Assembly (NCBI RefSeq): GCF_013404075.1
Contig: NZ_JACBJQ010000009.1
Coordinates: forward strand, 1-64,000
Origin: Mycolicibacterium vinylchloridicum
GTDB taxonomy: Bacteria; Actinomycetota; Actinomycetes; Mycobacteriales; Mycobacteriaceae
Length of the DNA: 64,000 bases
Direction: 5' to 3'
Shown: positions 57,931-64,000 of the stretch, in pieces
Position numbering within the stretch: the stretch's first letter is position 1
Layout: every line of letters starts with the position of its first letter
Notes under the pieces: generated by a model
Seen by the model: the letters and a program-made list of their open reading frames with translations, nothing else
Databases searched by the model: none
Told to the model about the DNA's origin: nothing
Made by a program: the position numbers and the translations under genes

Positions 57931-59205
57931 TCAGGGCTTTTCGGGTGTCCAGGTGGCGGGCAAGCTGTTGATGCCGTTGATGAAGTTGGCGATCTGGAAC
58001 TCGGGGTTCGGTGCCGAGATGTCGGGAATGCGGGTGTACACCTCGGTCAGCAGCGATCGCAACATCGTCCGGGCCAGTGCCGCGCCCAGGCAGAAGTGTG
58101 GCCCGCCACCGCCGAAAGCGATGTGCGGGTTGGGGTTCCGCAGGATGTCGAACGTGAACGGGTCGGTGAAGACGGCCTCGTCCCGGTTGCCCGAGATGTA
58201 CCAGAGGACGACCTTGTCGCCGGACCTGATCTCGGAGCCGTTCACGGTGACGTCTTGGGTGGCGGTGCGGCGCATGTGCAGCAGCGGCGATGCCCAGCGC
58301 AGCACCTCCTCGACGGCGGTGTCGATCCGGCCTTCGATGTCCTCGACGAGCAGCGCCTTCTGCTCCGGGAACCTGGAGAAGGTGTATATGGCGTGGGCGG
58401 AGGCATGCCGGGTGGTGTCGTTGGCGGCGACGGCCAGCAGCACGAAGAAGGCCCGCAGTTCGTCGTCCGTCATCTTCTTGCCGTCGAACTCGGCCTGCAC
58501 CATCCAGGTGAGCAGATCCTCGCCGGGGTTGGCCCGGCGTTGCGGGATCAACTCGCTGGCCACCGCGTGCAGGTCCATGACCGCACCCATGAACAGCTCC
58601 AGTTCACTTTGGTCGCCACGCACTCGCGGGTCGGTCCAGCCCAGCAGCCGCTGCGCGGCGTTGGTCGCCTTGTCGCACGTCTCGCCCGCCGGGAGGCCGA
58701 AGAAGCTGCCGAAGATCCGCGCCGGCAACTTCACCGACACCAGTTCGACGAAGTCGCCCTCGCCGAGATGGGCCATCTCGGTGACCAGATCGCGCGCATG
58801 CCCGCGGATCCAGCCCTCCAGCCGGCGCATGTTCTTGGGCTTGAACGCGTCCATCGTGATGCCGCGCAGCTGGGCGTGCCGGGGGGCGTCCATGGCGATG
58901 AACGACTGGGCAACCTCCCTGGCTTCGGGAGCGAAGTCCTCCATGGTGATGCCCTCAGCGGAGGAGAAGATCTCCGGATGGCGGCTGGCCATCCGGATGT
59001 CCTCCTGGGTGGTCAGCGACCAGAACCCCTTGGTGTTGAGTTCCGGAGGGAGCAGGTCGGACTCGGCCGGCCGGCTCCACGGCACCGGGTTCTCCTTGCG
59101 CAGGACGGCGAAGGCCCGATCCCTTTCGTCGGGGTGCAGTGCCCAGAAGGACCGGGAGCTCAGGTCGATGTCACCGTGAGTGGTGTCGGGCAAGGCTGTT
59201 GTCAT
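57931..59205 (-). CDS. Cytochrome P450
   Basis: A 424-residue soluble haem monooxygenase. It shows the I-helix AANDTTRHA, K-helix ExxR in EEVLR, and the haem-binding FGGGGPHFCLGAALAR with the Cys ligand near residue 370. Its overall type resembles mycobacterial CYP families acting on lipids, sterols or terpenoids (HIAFGGGGPHFCLGA). The ATG at 59205 is preceded by GGAGAGG. It is co-directional and close-spaced with the alcohol dehydrogenase. A 3Fe-4S ferredoxin gene nearby (61362-61553) is a likely electron donor. The substrate is unknown. Confidence 0.92.
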   Translation of the reverse strand: MTTALPDTTHGDIDLSSRSFWALHPDERDRAFAVLRKENPVPWSRPAESDLLPPELNTKGFWSLTTQEDIRMASRHPEIFSSAEGITMEDFAPEAREVAQSFIAMDAPRHAQLRGITMDAFKPKNMRRLEGWIRGHARDLVTEMAHLGEGDFVELVSVKLPARIFGSFFGLPAGETCDKATNAAQRLLGWTDPRVRGDQSELELFMGAVMDLHAVASELIPQRRANPGEDLLTWMVQAEFDGKKMTDDELRAFFVLLAVAANDTTRHASAHAIYTFSRFPEQKALLVEDIEGRIDTAVEEVLRWASPLLHMRRTATQDVTVNGSEIRSGDKVVLWYISGNRDEAVFTDPFTFDILRNPNPHIAFGGGGPHFCLGAALARTMLRSLLTEVYTRIPDISAPNPEFQIANFINGINSLPATWTPEKP

Positions 59206-59356
59206 GGCTGTCCTCTCCAAGCCGCGCCGGGACAGCACTGAACTGTGGTGCGCGTCACTGCGGCGTTCAGACCCATGGTGTTCGTCGACGACCGCGCGCG
59301 GCACCGGCGTGCGTGCCAATCACTGGCCTGTGCGGGCCAGCATCAGGACAACGCGG

Positions 59357-60658
59357 TCACCCGATGGGTGCGCGGAAAGTGGCCACCAGACCACCGCCGT
59401 CGCGCGCCGCGAAGTCGACCCGCCCGCCCATCGCCTCGACGATCTGGTGCACGATCCACAGGCCGAGGCCGGCGGTGCCGCGTTGGCCGCCGGCACTGAC
59501 GTACTTCGCGGTCAATTCACCGAGGCTCTCGGCGGGAATGCCCGGGCCCCGGTCCAGTACCGCGATGACGAGTTCGTCGCCGTCGCGGGCACAGACGACG
59601 TCGACCGGCTCGCCCCGGCCGTGCCGGGATGCGTTCTCCATCAGATTCGTCAGCACGCGGCGCAGCCCCTGCGCGTTGACCAGTACCGCGCCCACATCGC
59701 CGTTCACCGTGAGCCGCAGCCGCGGTGGTGCCAGACCCACCGCATCGGCGGTCGCACCGATCAGATCGGCGACGTCGATGCGGCGCACGCGCCCGTCGGA
59801 GAACGTGGGGCGACGGCTCAATGCGACGTCGGACAGCGCGTCGAGCATGTCGCGCAAGTGGTGCACATGGCGGTCCGCCAATTGCAGGCTGACCTCCTGG
59901 TCGGACTGTGACATCGGGCGTCCCGATGCCAGTGCCGCCGTCAGGGCTTCCAAAGAGGCGATGGGAGTGCGGAATTCGTGGACCAGCACCTGCAGCCCGT
60001 CCTGCTGCGATTCATAGGACCGCAGCAACCGGGCCCTCAGATCACGTTCCTCCTCGGCGGCCGCGTGCTCGGCTTCGGCTTCCACCAGCGCGCTTATACG
60101 AGAGCGATGTTCGCGTTCGGCCAGCGCCGAGAGTCCTGCGGTGATGATCGCCACGAACACCAGGAACAGAGCCGACCAGCCGGCCTGCAGCGCCGGAGAG
60201 ATGCTGACCGGCGGCGGCGGGGACAGCAGCAGCGCCACCGGAACGAGTGCCGCTCCGAGCAACACCGCCACCACCAGCGTCTCGGTGAACGACAGCCGGG
60301 CCGCCGACGCGACGATGACCAGCACGAGGACCGACACGACCGGGCTGTACACACCCCCGGTCAGGCCGATGATCGCGAGGGTGAAGACCGCATCGAAGAC
60401 CGTGACCAGCCACCCGTACCGGGTGCGCCGCACCTCAAGCCGCGGGTTGGCCAGCATCACGGCGGCATAGAGCATGGCACCGGTCAGCACCACGGCGGTG
60501 ACCGGCGCATGGTGGCGGGCCCAACTCGGCCCGACGAGCAGAACGACGCCGATGGACAGCACCACCACTATCCGCACCGCGACGACGATCCGGGCCAGGC
60601 CATAGTCGTCCCGGTCGGCCGTACTTGCGCGATCGAGCGGTCTCACCCGGCTGACCAT
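59357..60658 (-). CDS. Membrane sensor histidine kinase
   Basis: A 433-residue kinase. About residues 20-170 contain five to six transmembrane helices (e.g. IVVAVRIVVVLSIGVVLLVG, PVVSVLVLVIVASAARLS), without a large extracellular sensor domain; a coiled coil links to HisKA (LVHEFRTPIASLEALTAAL, phospho-acceptor His in HEFRTP) and HATPase (NLMENASRHG, LDRGPGIP, GTAGLGLWIVHQI). The ATG at 60658 is 24 bases from the divergent response-regulator gene at 60683, so they share a promoter region. It is located next to the P450 operon (151-base gap). Confidence 0.88.
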   Translation of the reverse strand: MVSRVRPLDRASTADRDDYGLARIVVAVRIVVVLSIGVVLLVGPSWARHHAPVTAVVLTGAMLYAAVMLANPRLEVRRTRYGWLVTVFDAVFTLAIIGLTGGVYSPVVSVLVLVIVASAARLSFTETLVVAVLLGAALVPVALLLSPPPPVSISPALQAGWSALFLVFVAIITAGLSALAEREHRSRISALVEAEAEHAAAEEERDLRARLLRSYESQQDGLQVLVHEFRTPIASLEALTAALASGRPMSQSDQEVSLQLADRHVHHLRDMLDALSDVALSRRPTFSDGRVRRIDVADLIGATADAVGLAPPRLRLTVNGDVGAVLVNAQGLRRVLTNLMENASRHGRGEPVDVVCARDGDELVIAVLDRGPGIPAESLGELTAKYVSAGGQRGTAGLGLWIVHQIVEAMGGRVDFAARDGGGLVATFRAPIG

Positions 60659-60682
60659 AGATTTGGCACTAGCATCGCGGCA

Positions 60683-61369
60683 ATGAGCGCCACCGCCGGC
60701 GGTAGGAAGATCGTCGTCGTGATCGTCGACGACCACGAGCTTTTCTCGCAGGGTCTGGCGTTGCTGCTCACCCGCGAGTGGGGCGAATCGTTCACCGTCG
60801 GCGGCCAGACCACGTATGTCGAGGAGGCCGCTGACCTGGTGGCCAGCTGCAATGCCGACGTCGCGATCATCGACCTGTCGATGCCGCCACTGGGCGGGGT
60901 GGCCGCGATCCGCCACGTCAAGGCCCGCAACCCCAAAACCCGCATCCTGGCCTTGTCCGGCACCGAGGATCTCGGGCTGGCCGAGGAGGCGCTGCGCGCC
61001 GGCGCCGACGGTTTCCTGCCCAAAACCGCCCGGCCCGAGGCCCTGGCCGGCCCGCTGTGGACCATAGCCGAAGGCGTGTGCGTCGTGGACCGCGCGCTGC
61101 TCGACGGGTTGCTGAGCAACACCCGCAAGCCGTCGTCAGTACTGCTGGACAGCCTCAACGCGCAGGACCTTCGGCTGTGGACGCTGCTGGCGACCGGGAT
61201 GGAGACGGCCGACATCGCCGCGCGGATGTTGGTGTCGGAGCGTACGGCCAAACGCATGGTCGCTGCGTTGCTGCACAAACTCGGTGTGACCAACCGGATC
61301 GCCGCGGCGGCGATGGCGGGCCGTTTCGGCCTGCTCGACGACCTGGCCGACGCCGACGGGCTCAGTTGA
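60683..61369 (+). CDS. LuxR/NarL-type response regulator
   Basis: A 228-residue regulator: receiver domain (about 8-125; VIVDDHELFSQG, phospho-acceptor Asp in AIIDLSMPP) and a C-terminal LuxR-type helix-turn-helix (about 155-215; LATGMETADIAARMLVSERTAKRMVAALLHKLGV). It is the likely partner of the divergent kinase. Its target may be the P450/alcohol dehydrogenase pair on the kinase side. Its 3' end overlaps the convergent ferredoxin gene by 8 bases. Confidence 0.88.
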   Translation: MSATAGGRKIVVVIVDDHELFSQGLALLLTREWGESFTVGGQTTYVEEAADLVASCNADVAIIDLSMPPLGGVAAIRHVKARNPKTRILALSGTEDLGLAEEALRAGADGFLPKTARPEALAGPLWTIAEGVCVVDRALLDGLLSNTRKPSSVLLDSLNAQDLRLWTLLATGMETADIAARMLVSERTAKRMVAALLHKLGVTNRIAAAAMAGRFGLLDDLADADGLS

Positions 61370-61553
61370 CCTTGATCGCCAACGCGGGACACATCGCGGC
61401 CGCTCGGAGCGCCCGCTCCCGCTCGGACTCGGGCGGATCGGGATCGAGCACGACGACCTGCTCGGCACCGTCGGGCAGGTCGAAGAGCTCGGGTGCGGCC
61501 ATCAGGCACTGCCCGTGTCCCTCACACAGGTCGTAGTCGACGGTGATGTGCAT
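61362..61553 (-). CDS. [3Fe-4S]-type ferredoxin
   Basis: A 63-residue ferredoxin. The cluster ligands are Cys in LCEGHGQC (C-x5-C) and a final AMCP, i.e. three Cys with the second position of the normal CxxCxxC motif replaced, giving a 3Fe-4S cluster. Such ferredoxins serve mycobacterial and Streptomyces cytochrome P450s. The ATG at 61553 begins the conserved MHITVDYDLCEGHG. The P450 at 57931-59205 is the nearest client. Between it and kdpE is a 75-base gap. Confidence 0.9.
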   Translation of the reverse strand: MHITVDYDLCEGHGQCLMAAPELFDLPDGAEQVVVLDPDPPESERERALRAAAMCPALAIKVN

Positions 61554-61628
61554 GGCGTCAGTATCGGCCGCGATTGCGCCGCGGTGGACGGGCCGCGAGA
61601 GCCAGGTGTGGCCTGCGAGGGCCACGGC

Positions 61629-62315
61629 TCACAACTCGAAGCGATAGCCCATACCCGCTTCGGTCAGCAGATGGCGCGGATGTGACGGGTCGTCCTCGAG
61701 CTTGCGGCGCAGCTGCGCCAAGTACACCCGCAGATAGTGGGTCTCCTTGGCGTAGGCCGGGCCCCACACCTCTTTGAGCAATTCCTCGCGGCCGACCAGC
61801 TTGCCCCGGTTGCGCACCAGCATCTCGAGCATGCCCCACTCGGTGGGTGTCAGGTGCACTTCGGCGCCGTTCTTGATGACCCTCTTCGAGGCCAGATCGA
61901 CTGTGAACGCATCGGTTTCGACTACCGGCTCGTCGGTCTCCGAAGCCGCCGCGGCACGGCGCACGGCAGCGCGCAGGCGGGCCAGGAACTCGTCCATCCC
62001 GAACGGCTTGGTCACGTAGTCGTCGGCGCCGGCATCGAGTGCGTCGACCTTCTCGGCCGAGTCGGTGCGGGCCGACAGGACGATCACCGGTGCGGTGAGC
62101 CAGCCGCGCAGGCCACCGAGCACTTCGATGCCGTCCATATCAGGCAGGCCGAGATCCAGGACGACCACGTCCGGGCGATGCTCGGCGGCCGCCTTCAACG
62201 CGCCCGCGCCGGTCGCGGAGGTGATCACCTCGTAGCCGCGCACGCTCAGATTGATCCGCAACGCCCGCAGGATCTGCGGCTCGTCGTCGATCACCAGCAC
62301 CTTGATCTTGCTCAC
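61629..62315 (-). CDS. kdpE: Response regulator KdpE
   Basis: A 228-residue OmpR/PhoB-type regulator: receiver (about 5-115; VLVIDDEPQILRALRI, Asp in VVLDLGLPDMDG) and winged-helix DNA-binding domain (about 130-225; HLTPTEWGMLEMLVRNRGKLVGREELLKEVWG). KdpE activates the potassium-transport operon kdpFABC with KdpD. It is the orthologue of Rv1027c. It starts directly after the stop of the truncated kinase gene (no gap). With the KdpD sensor region lost (next entry), its input is uncertain. Confidence 0.92.
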   Translation of the reverse strand: MSKIKVLVIDDEPQILRALRINLSVRGYEVITSATGAGALKAAAEHRPDVVVLDLGLPDMDGIEVLGGLRGWLTAPVIVLSARTDSAEKVDALDAGADDYVTKPFGMDEFLARLRAAVRRAAAASETDEPVVETDAFTVDLASKRVIKNGAEVHLTPTEWGMLEMLVRNRGKLVGREELLKEVWGPAYAKETHYLRVYLAQLRRKLEDDPSHPRHLLTEAGMGYRFEL

Positions 62316-63104
62316 TTACCGGCCCCCCGGCGGCGCGGCGAGGTCGACGATCACGGTGAGGCCACCGCCGGGGGTGTCGGTGGCCGAGATCGTCCCGCCC
62401 ATCGCCTCGACAAAGCCGCGGGCCACCGAAAGGCCCAGTCCGACACCGTATTTGTTGTTCCGGTCGCCGAGGCGCTGGAATGGTTCGAACAGCTGCTCCT
62501 CGGTGCCGCGTGGCACGCCGGGACCTTCGTCGACCACGTTGATGAGCATCCGATCGCCGACCCTGCCCGCGTTGATCCGCACGATGGATTCCGGCGCGTA
62601 GCGAAGCGCATTGTCGACCAGGTTGGCCAGCACCCGCTCCAGCAGGCCGGCATCGGCCAGCGTCACCGCGTCGCCGACGTCCACTTTCACCCGGCCGAGT
62701 CCTTTGGCGCCGAACCCGGTCGACCCCCGACCGATGCTCAGCAGCGCGCGTTGGACCACCTCTTCGAGGTACACCCGCTTCAGTTCGGGGCGCACGACCC
62801 CGGCGGCGAGCCGCGACGAGTCCAGCAGGTTGTCCACCAGCGCGGTGAGCTGGTCGACGGATTCCTCGACGGTGGCAAGCAGTTCGGCGGTGTCCTCCTC
62901 GGAGAAGTCGATGTCCTCAGAACGCAGGCTCGACACCGCTGCCTTGGCCGCGGCCAACGGGGTGCGCAAGTCGTGACTGACCGCCGAGAGCAATGAGCGG
63001 CGCAATTCGTCGGCCTTCTCGATGGCTTCGGCCTTGCTGGCGCCCTGCACCTGTTTCTTCTTGGTGCCGGCGTCGTAACGGGCTTCAACTGCGGTGACAG
63101 TCAT
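62316..63104 (-). CDS. kdpD: Truncated KdpD histidine-kinase core, probably a kdpB'-'kdpD in-frame fusion
   Basis: A 262-residue protein comprising only HisKA (SAVSHDLRTPLAAAKAAV, His44) and HATPase (NLVDNALRYAP, VDEGPGVP, KYGVGLGLSVARGFVEAMGG). A normal KdpD is about 850-900 residues with an N-terminal KdpD/Usp sensor and four membrane helices; all of that is missing. The first ~21 residues (VEARYDAGTKKKQVQG) are unlike KdpD and resemble the basic N-terminal tail of actinobacterial KdpB, which ends in V-x-G-G before its first helix (inference from memory of the family). The ATG sits 2 bases after the kdpA stop, the usual place of kdpB. So kdpB, kdpC and the kdpD 5' part appear deleted. It is soluble and probably still kinase-competent. 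Confidence 0.8.
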   Translation of the reverse strand: MTVTAVEARYDAGTKKKQVQGASKAEAIEKADELRRSLLSAVSHDLRTPLAAAKAAVSSLRSEDIDFSEEDTAELLATVEESVDQLTALVDNLLDSSRLAAGVVRPELKRVYLEEVVQRALLSIGRGSTGFGAKGLGRVKVDVGDAVTLADAGLLERVLANLVDNALRYAPESIVRINAGRVGDRMLINVVDEGPGVPRGTEEQLFEPFQRLGDRNNKYGVGLGLSVARGFVEAMGGTISATDTPGGGLTVIVDLAAPPGGR

Positions 63105-63106
63105 GG

Positions 63107-64000
63107 TCAGTGAATTCCTTCAGCAAGGGGCCCGAGCGCGAGCATGGGCAGGAAGGTCAGCGCCACCAAGATGAGCGTGACGCCTGCGACCATGCCGACG
63201 AACTGGGGACGGTGGGTGGGCAGGGTGCCGATCGACTCGGGAGTGTGGCCCTGCTTGGCCAGTGCGCCCGCGAGTCCGAGAACCAGCACGATGGGCAGGA
63301 ACCGGCCGAACACCATCGCCAATCCCAGTGCGGTGTTGTACCACTCGGTGTTGACGGTGATGCCCGCGAACGCCGATCCGTTGTTATTGGCCGCGGACGT
63401 GAAGGCATACAACACTTCCGACAAGCCATGGGGTCCGCTGTTGAGCATGCCTGCCCGCTGACCCGGCATCGCCATCGCGATCGCCGTTCCGGTGAGCACC
63501 AACAGCGGAGTCACCAGGAAATAGCTTGCCGCCAGCTTGATTTCGCGCGGGGTGATCTTCTTGCCCAGGTATTCCGGGGTGCGCCCGACCATAAGCCCGG
63601 CGACGAACACCGTGATGACGGCCAAGACCAGCATGCCGTAGAGGCCGGAGCCGACGCCGCCGGGCGCGACTTCGCCGAGCTGCATGTTGAACAGCAGCAT
63701 CAGACCGCCGAGGCTGGTGTAGGAATCGTGGAAGGAGTCCACCGAACCGGTGGACGTCAGAGTGGTCGAGGCGGCGAAGACCGCCGAGTTGGCCACCCCG
63801 AAGCGCTGTTCGACACCTTCCATCGCCGAGCCGACGGCGGTGGGCACCGTGCCGTGAGCCTGCAACTGCATCCACATCGTTGCCGACCAGCTGATGAGGG
63901 CGAGGATCGACATGACCGCGGCGATCGCGAATCCTTGCTTCTTGCTGTCGACCATGCGGCCGAAGGTGCGGGGTAGCGAGAAACTGATGACCAGCAGCAG
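63107..64000 (-). CDS. kdpA: KdpA potassium-channel subunit, C-terminal part (continues beyond the window)
   Basis: The last ~297 residues of KdpA, entering from the right edge. It shows the two K+-selectivity segments [17 protein letters not shown] and [23 protein letters not shown] between them, and the normal end [15 protein letters not shown]. KdpA is the ion-conducting subunit of KdpFABC and needs the KdpB ATPase and KdpC. The C-terminus is intact, but neither kdpB nor kdpC follows: the next gene, 2 bases on, is the kinase fusion. KdpA is therefore probably orphaned unless kdpB and kdpC lie elsewhere. Confidence 0.9.
   Translation of the reverse strand: MLLVISFSLPRTFGRMVDSKKQGFAIAAVMSILALISWSATMWMQLQAHGTVPTAVGSAMEGVEQRFGVANSAVFAASTTLTSTGSVDSFHDSYTSLGGLMLLFNMQLGEVAPGGVGSGLYGMLVLAVITVFVAGLMVGRTPEYLGKKITPREIKLAASYFLVTPLLVLTGTAIAMAMPGQRAGMLNSGPHGLSEVLYAFTSAANNNGSAFAGITVNTEWYNTALGLAMVFGRFLPIVLVLGLAGALAKQGHTPESIGTLPTHRPQFVGMVAGVTLILVALTFLPMLALGPLAEGIH

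Noticed and set aside
57047..59179. A 710-codon open frame antisense to the alcohol dehydrogenase and P450 genes
   Set aside because: It crosses two well-supported genes, switches composition half way and matches no family.

Overview
The window is a high-GC, gene-dense piece of a mycobacterial chromosome, most likely from an environmental fast grower (Mycolicibacterium-type). Gene content and order follow the Mycobacterium tuberculosis block from about Rv1000c to Rv1028c: AlkB-like, arcA, pmt, rsmI, pabB, metG, tatD, rpfB, ksgA, ispE, pks16, pth, rplY, lpqT, prs, glmU, tRNA-Gln, a TetR regulator, mfd, mazG, lpqU, eno, ftsB, DUF501, ppx2, kdpE. GTG and TTG starts, 4-base start/stop overlaps and mycobacterial lipoproteins (LpqT, LpqU, DUF5642) agree with this. 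No insertion sequence, phage gene, rRNA or CRISPR array was seen.

Layout. 1-6450: the end of an unidentified reading frame, an LpqN/LpqT-type lipoprotein, a stand-alone PE-PPE-domain hydrolase, TspO, a choloylglycine-hydrolase-family enzyme, two DUF5642 lipoproteins, AlkB and SoxR. 6495-16853: arcA, then an accessory catabolic block (aldehyde dehydrogenase, two coupled Baeyer-Villiger monooxygenases, a double CaiB-type CoA-transferase, an NDMA-type alcohol dehydrogenase, an LLM oxidoreductase) lying between the arcA and pmt orthologues. 16878-31025: conserved housekeeping genes, interrupted by an ECF41 sigma factor/FAD oxidoreductase operon and by a Ser/Thr kinase inserted antisense between ksgA and ispE. 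31074-36057: an accessory block with an O-methyltransferase, an MFS-USP fusion, a QueG-like Fe-S protein and DUF998/DUF6611 membrane proteins. 36143-48260: pth, rplY, SDR, lpqT, arsC, prs, glmU, tRNA-Gln, TetR, GAF, mfd, mazG. 48233-51676: an efeUOB iron-uptake operon behind a probable IdeR box. 51837-56099: lpqU, eno, ftsB, DUF501, ppx2. 56103-61553: a second accessory block (DUF4383, a 36-residue Cys/His-rich peptide, alcohol dehydrogenase, P450, a divergent two-component system, a 3Fe-4S ferredoxin). 61629-64000: kdpE, a truncated kdpD and the 3' part of kdpA.

Two signals stand out. First, the kdp locus appears to carry an internal deletion: an intact kdpA 3' end is followed two bases later by a 262-residue kinase that looks like a short KdpB-type N-terminus joined in frame to the KdpD histidine-kinase core. 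kdpB, kdpC and the KdpD sensor region are absent from this junction. Second, an unlisted 36-residue peptide at 56625-56735 has six cysteines and four histidines and resembles a miniature metallothionein. Several regulatory sites can be read directly: a SoxR box between soxR and arcA, an ECF41-type promoter upstream of the operon encoding its own sigma factor, an IdeR-type box at efeU, a terminator-like hairpin in the rpfB leader, and a palindrome abutting the start of the QueG-like gene.
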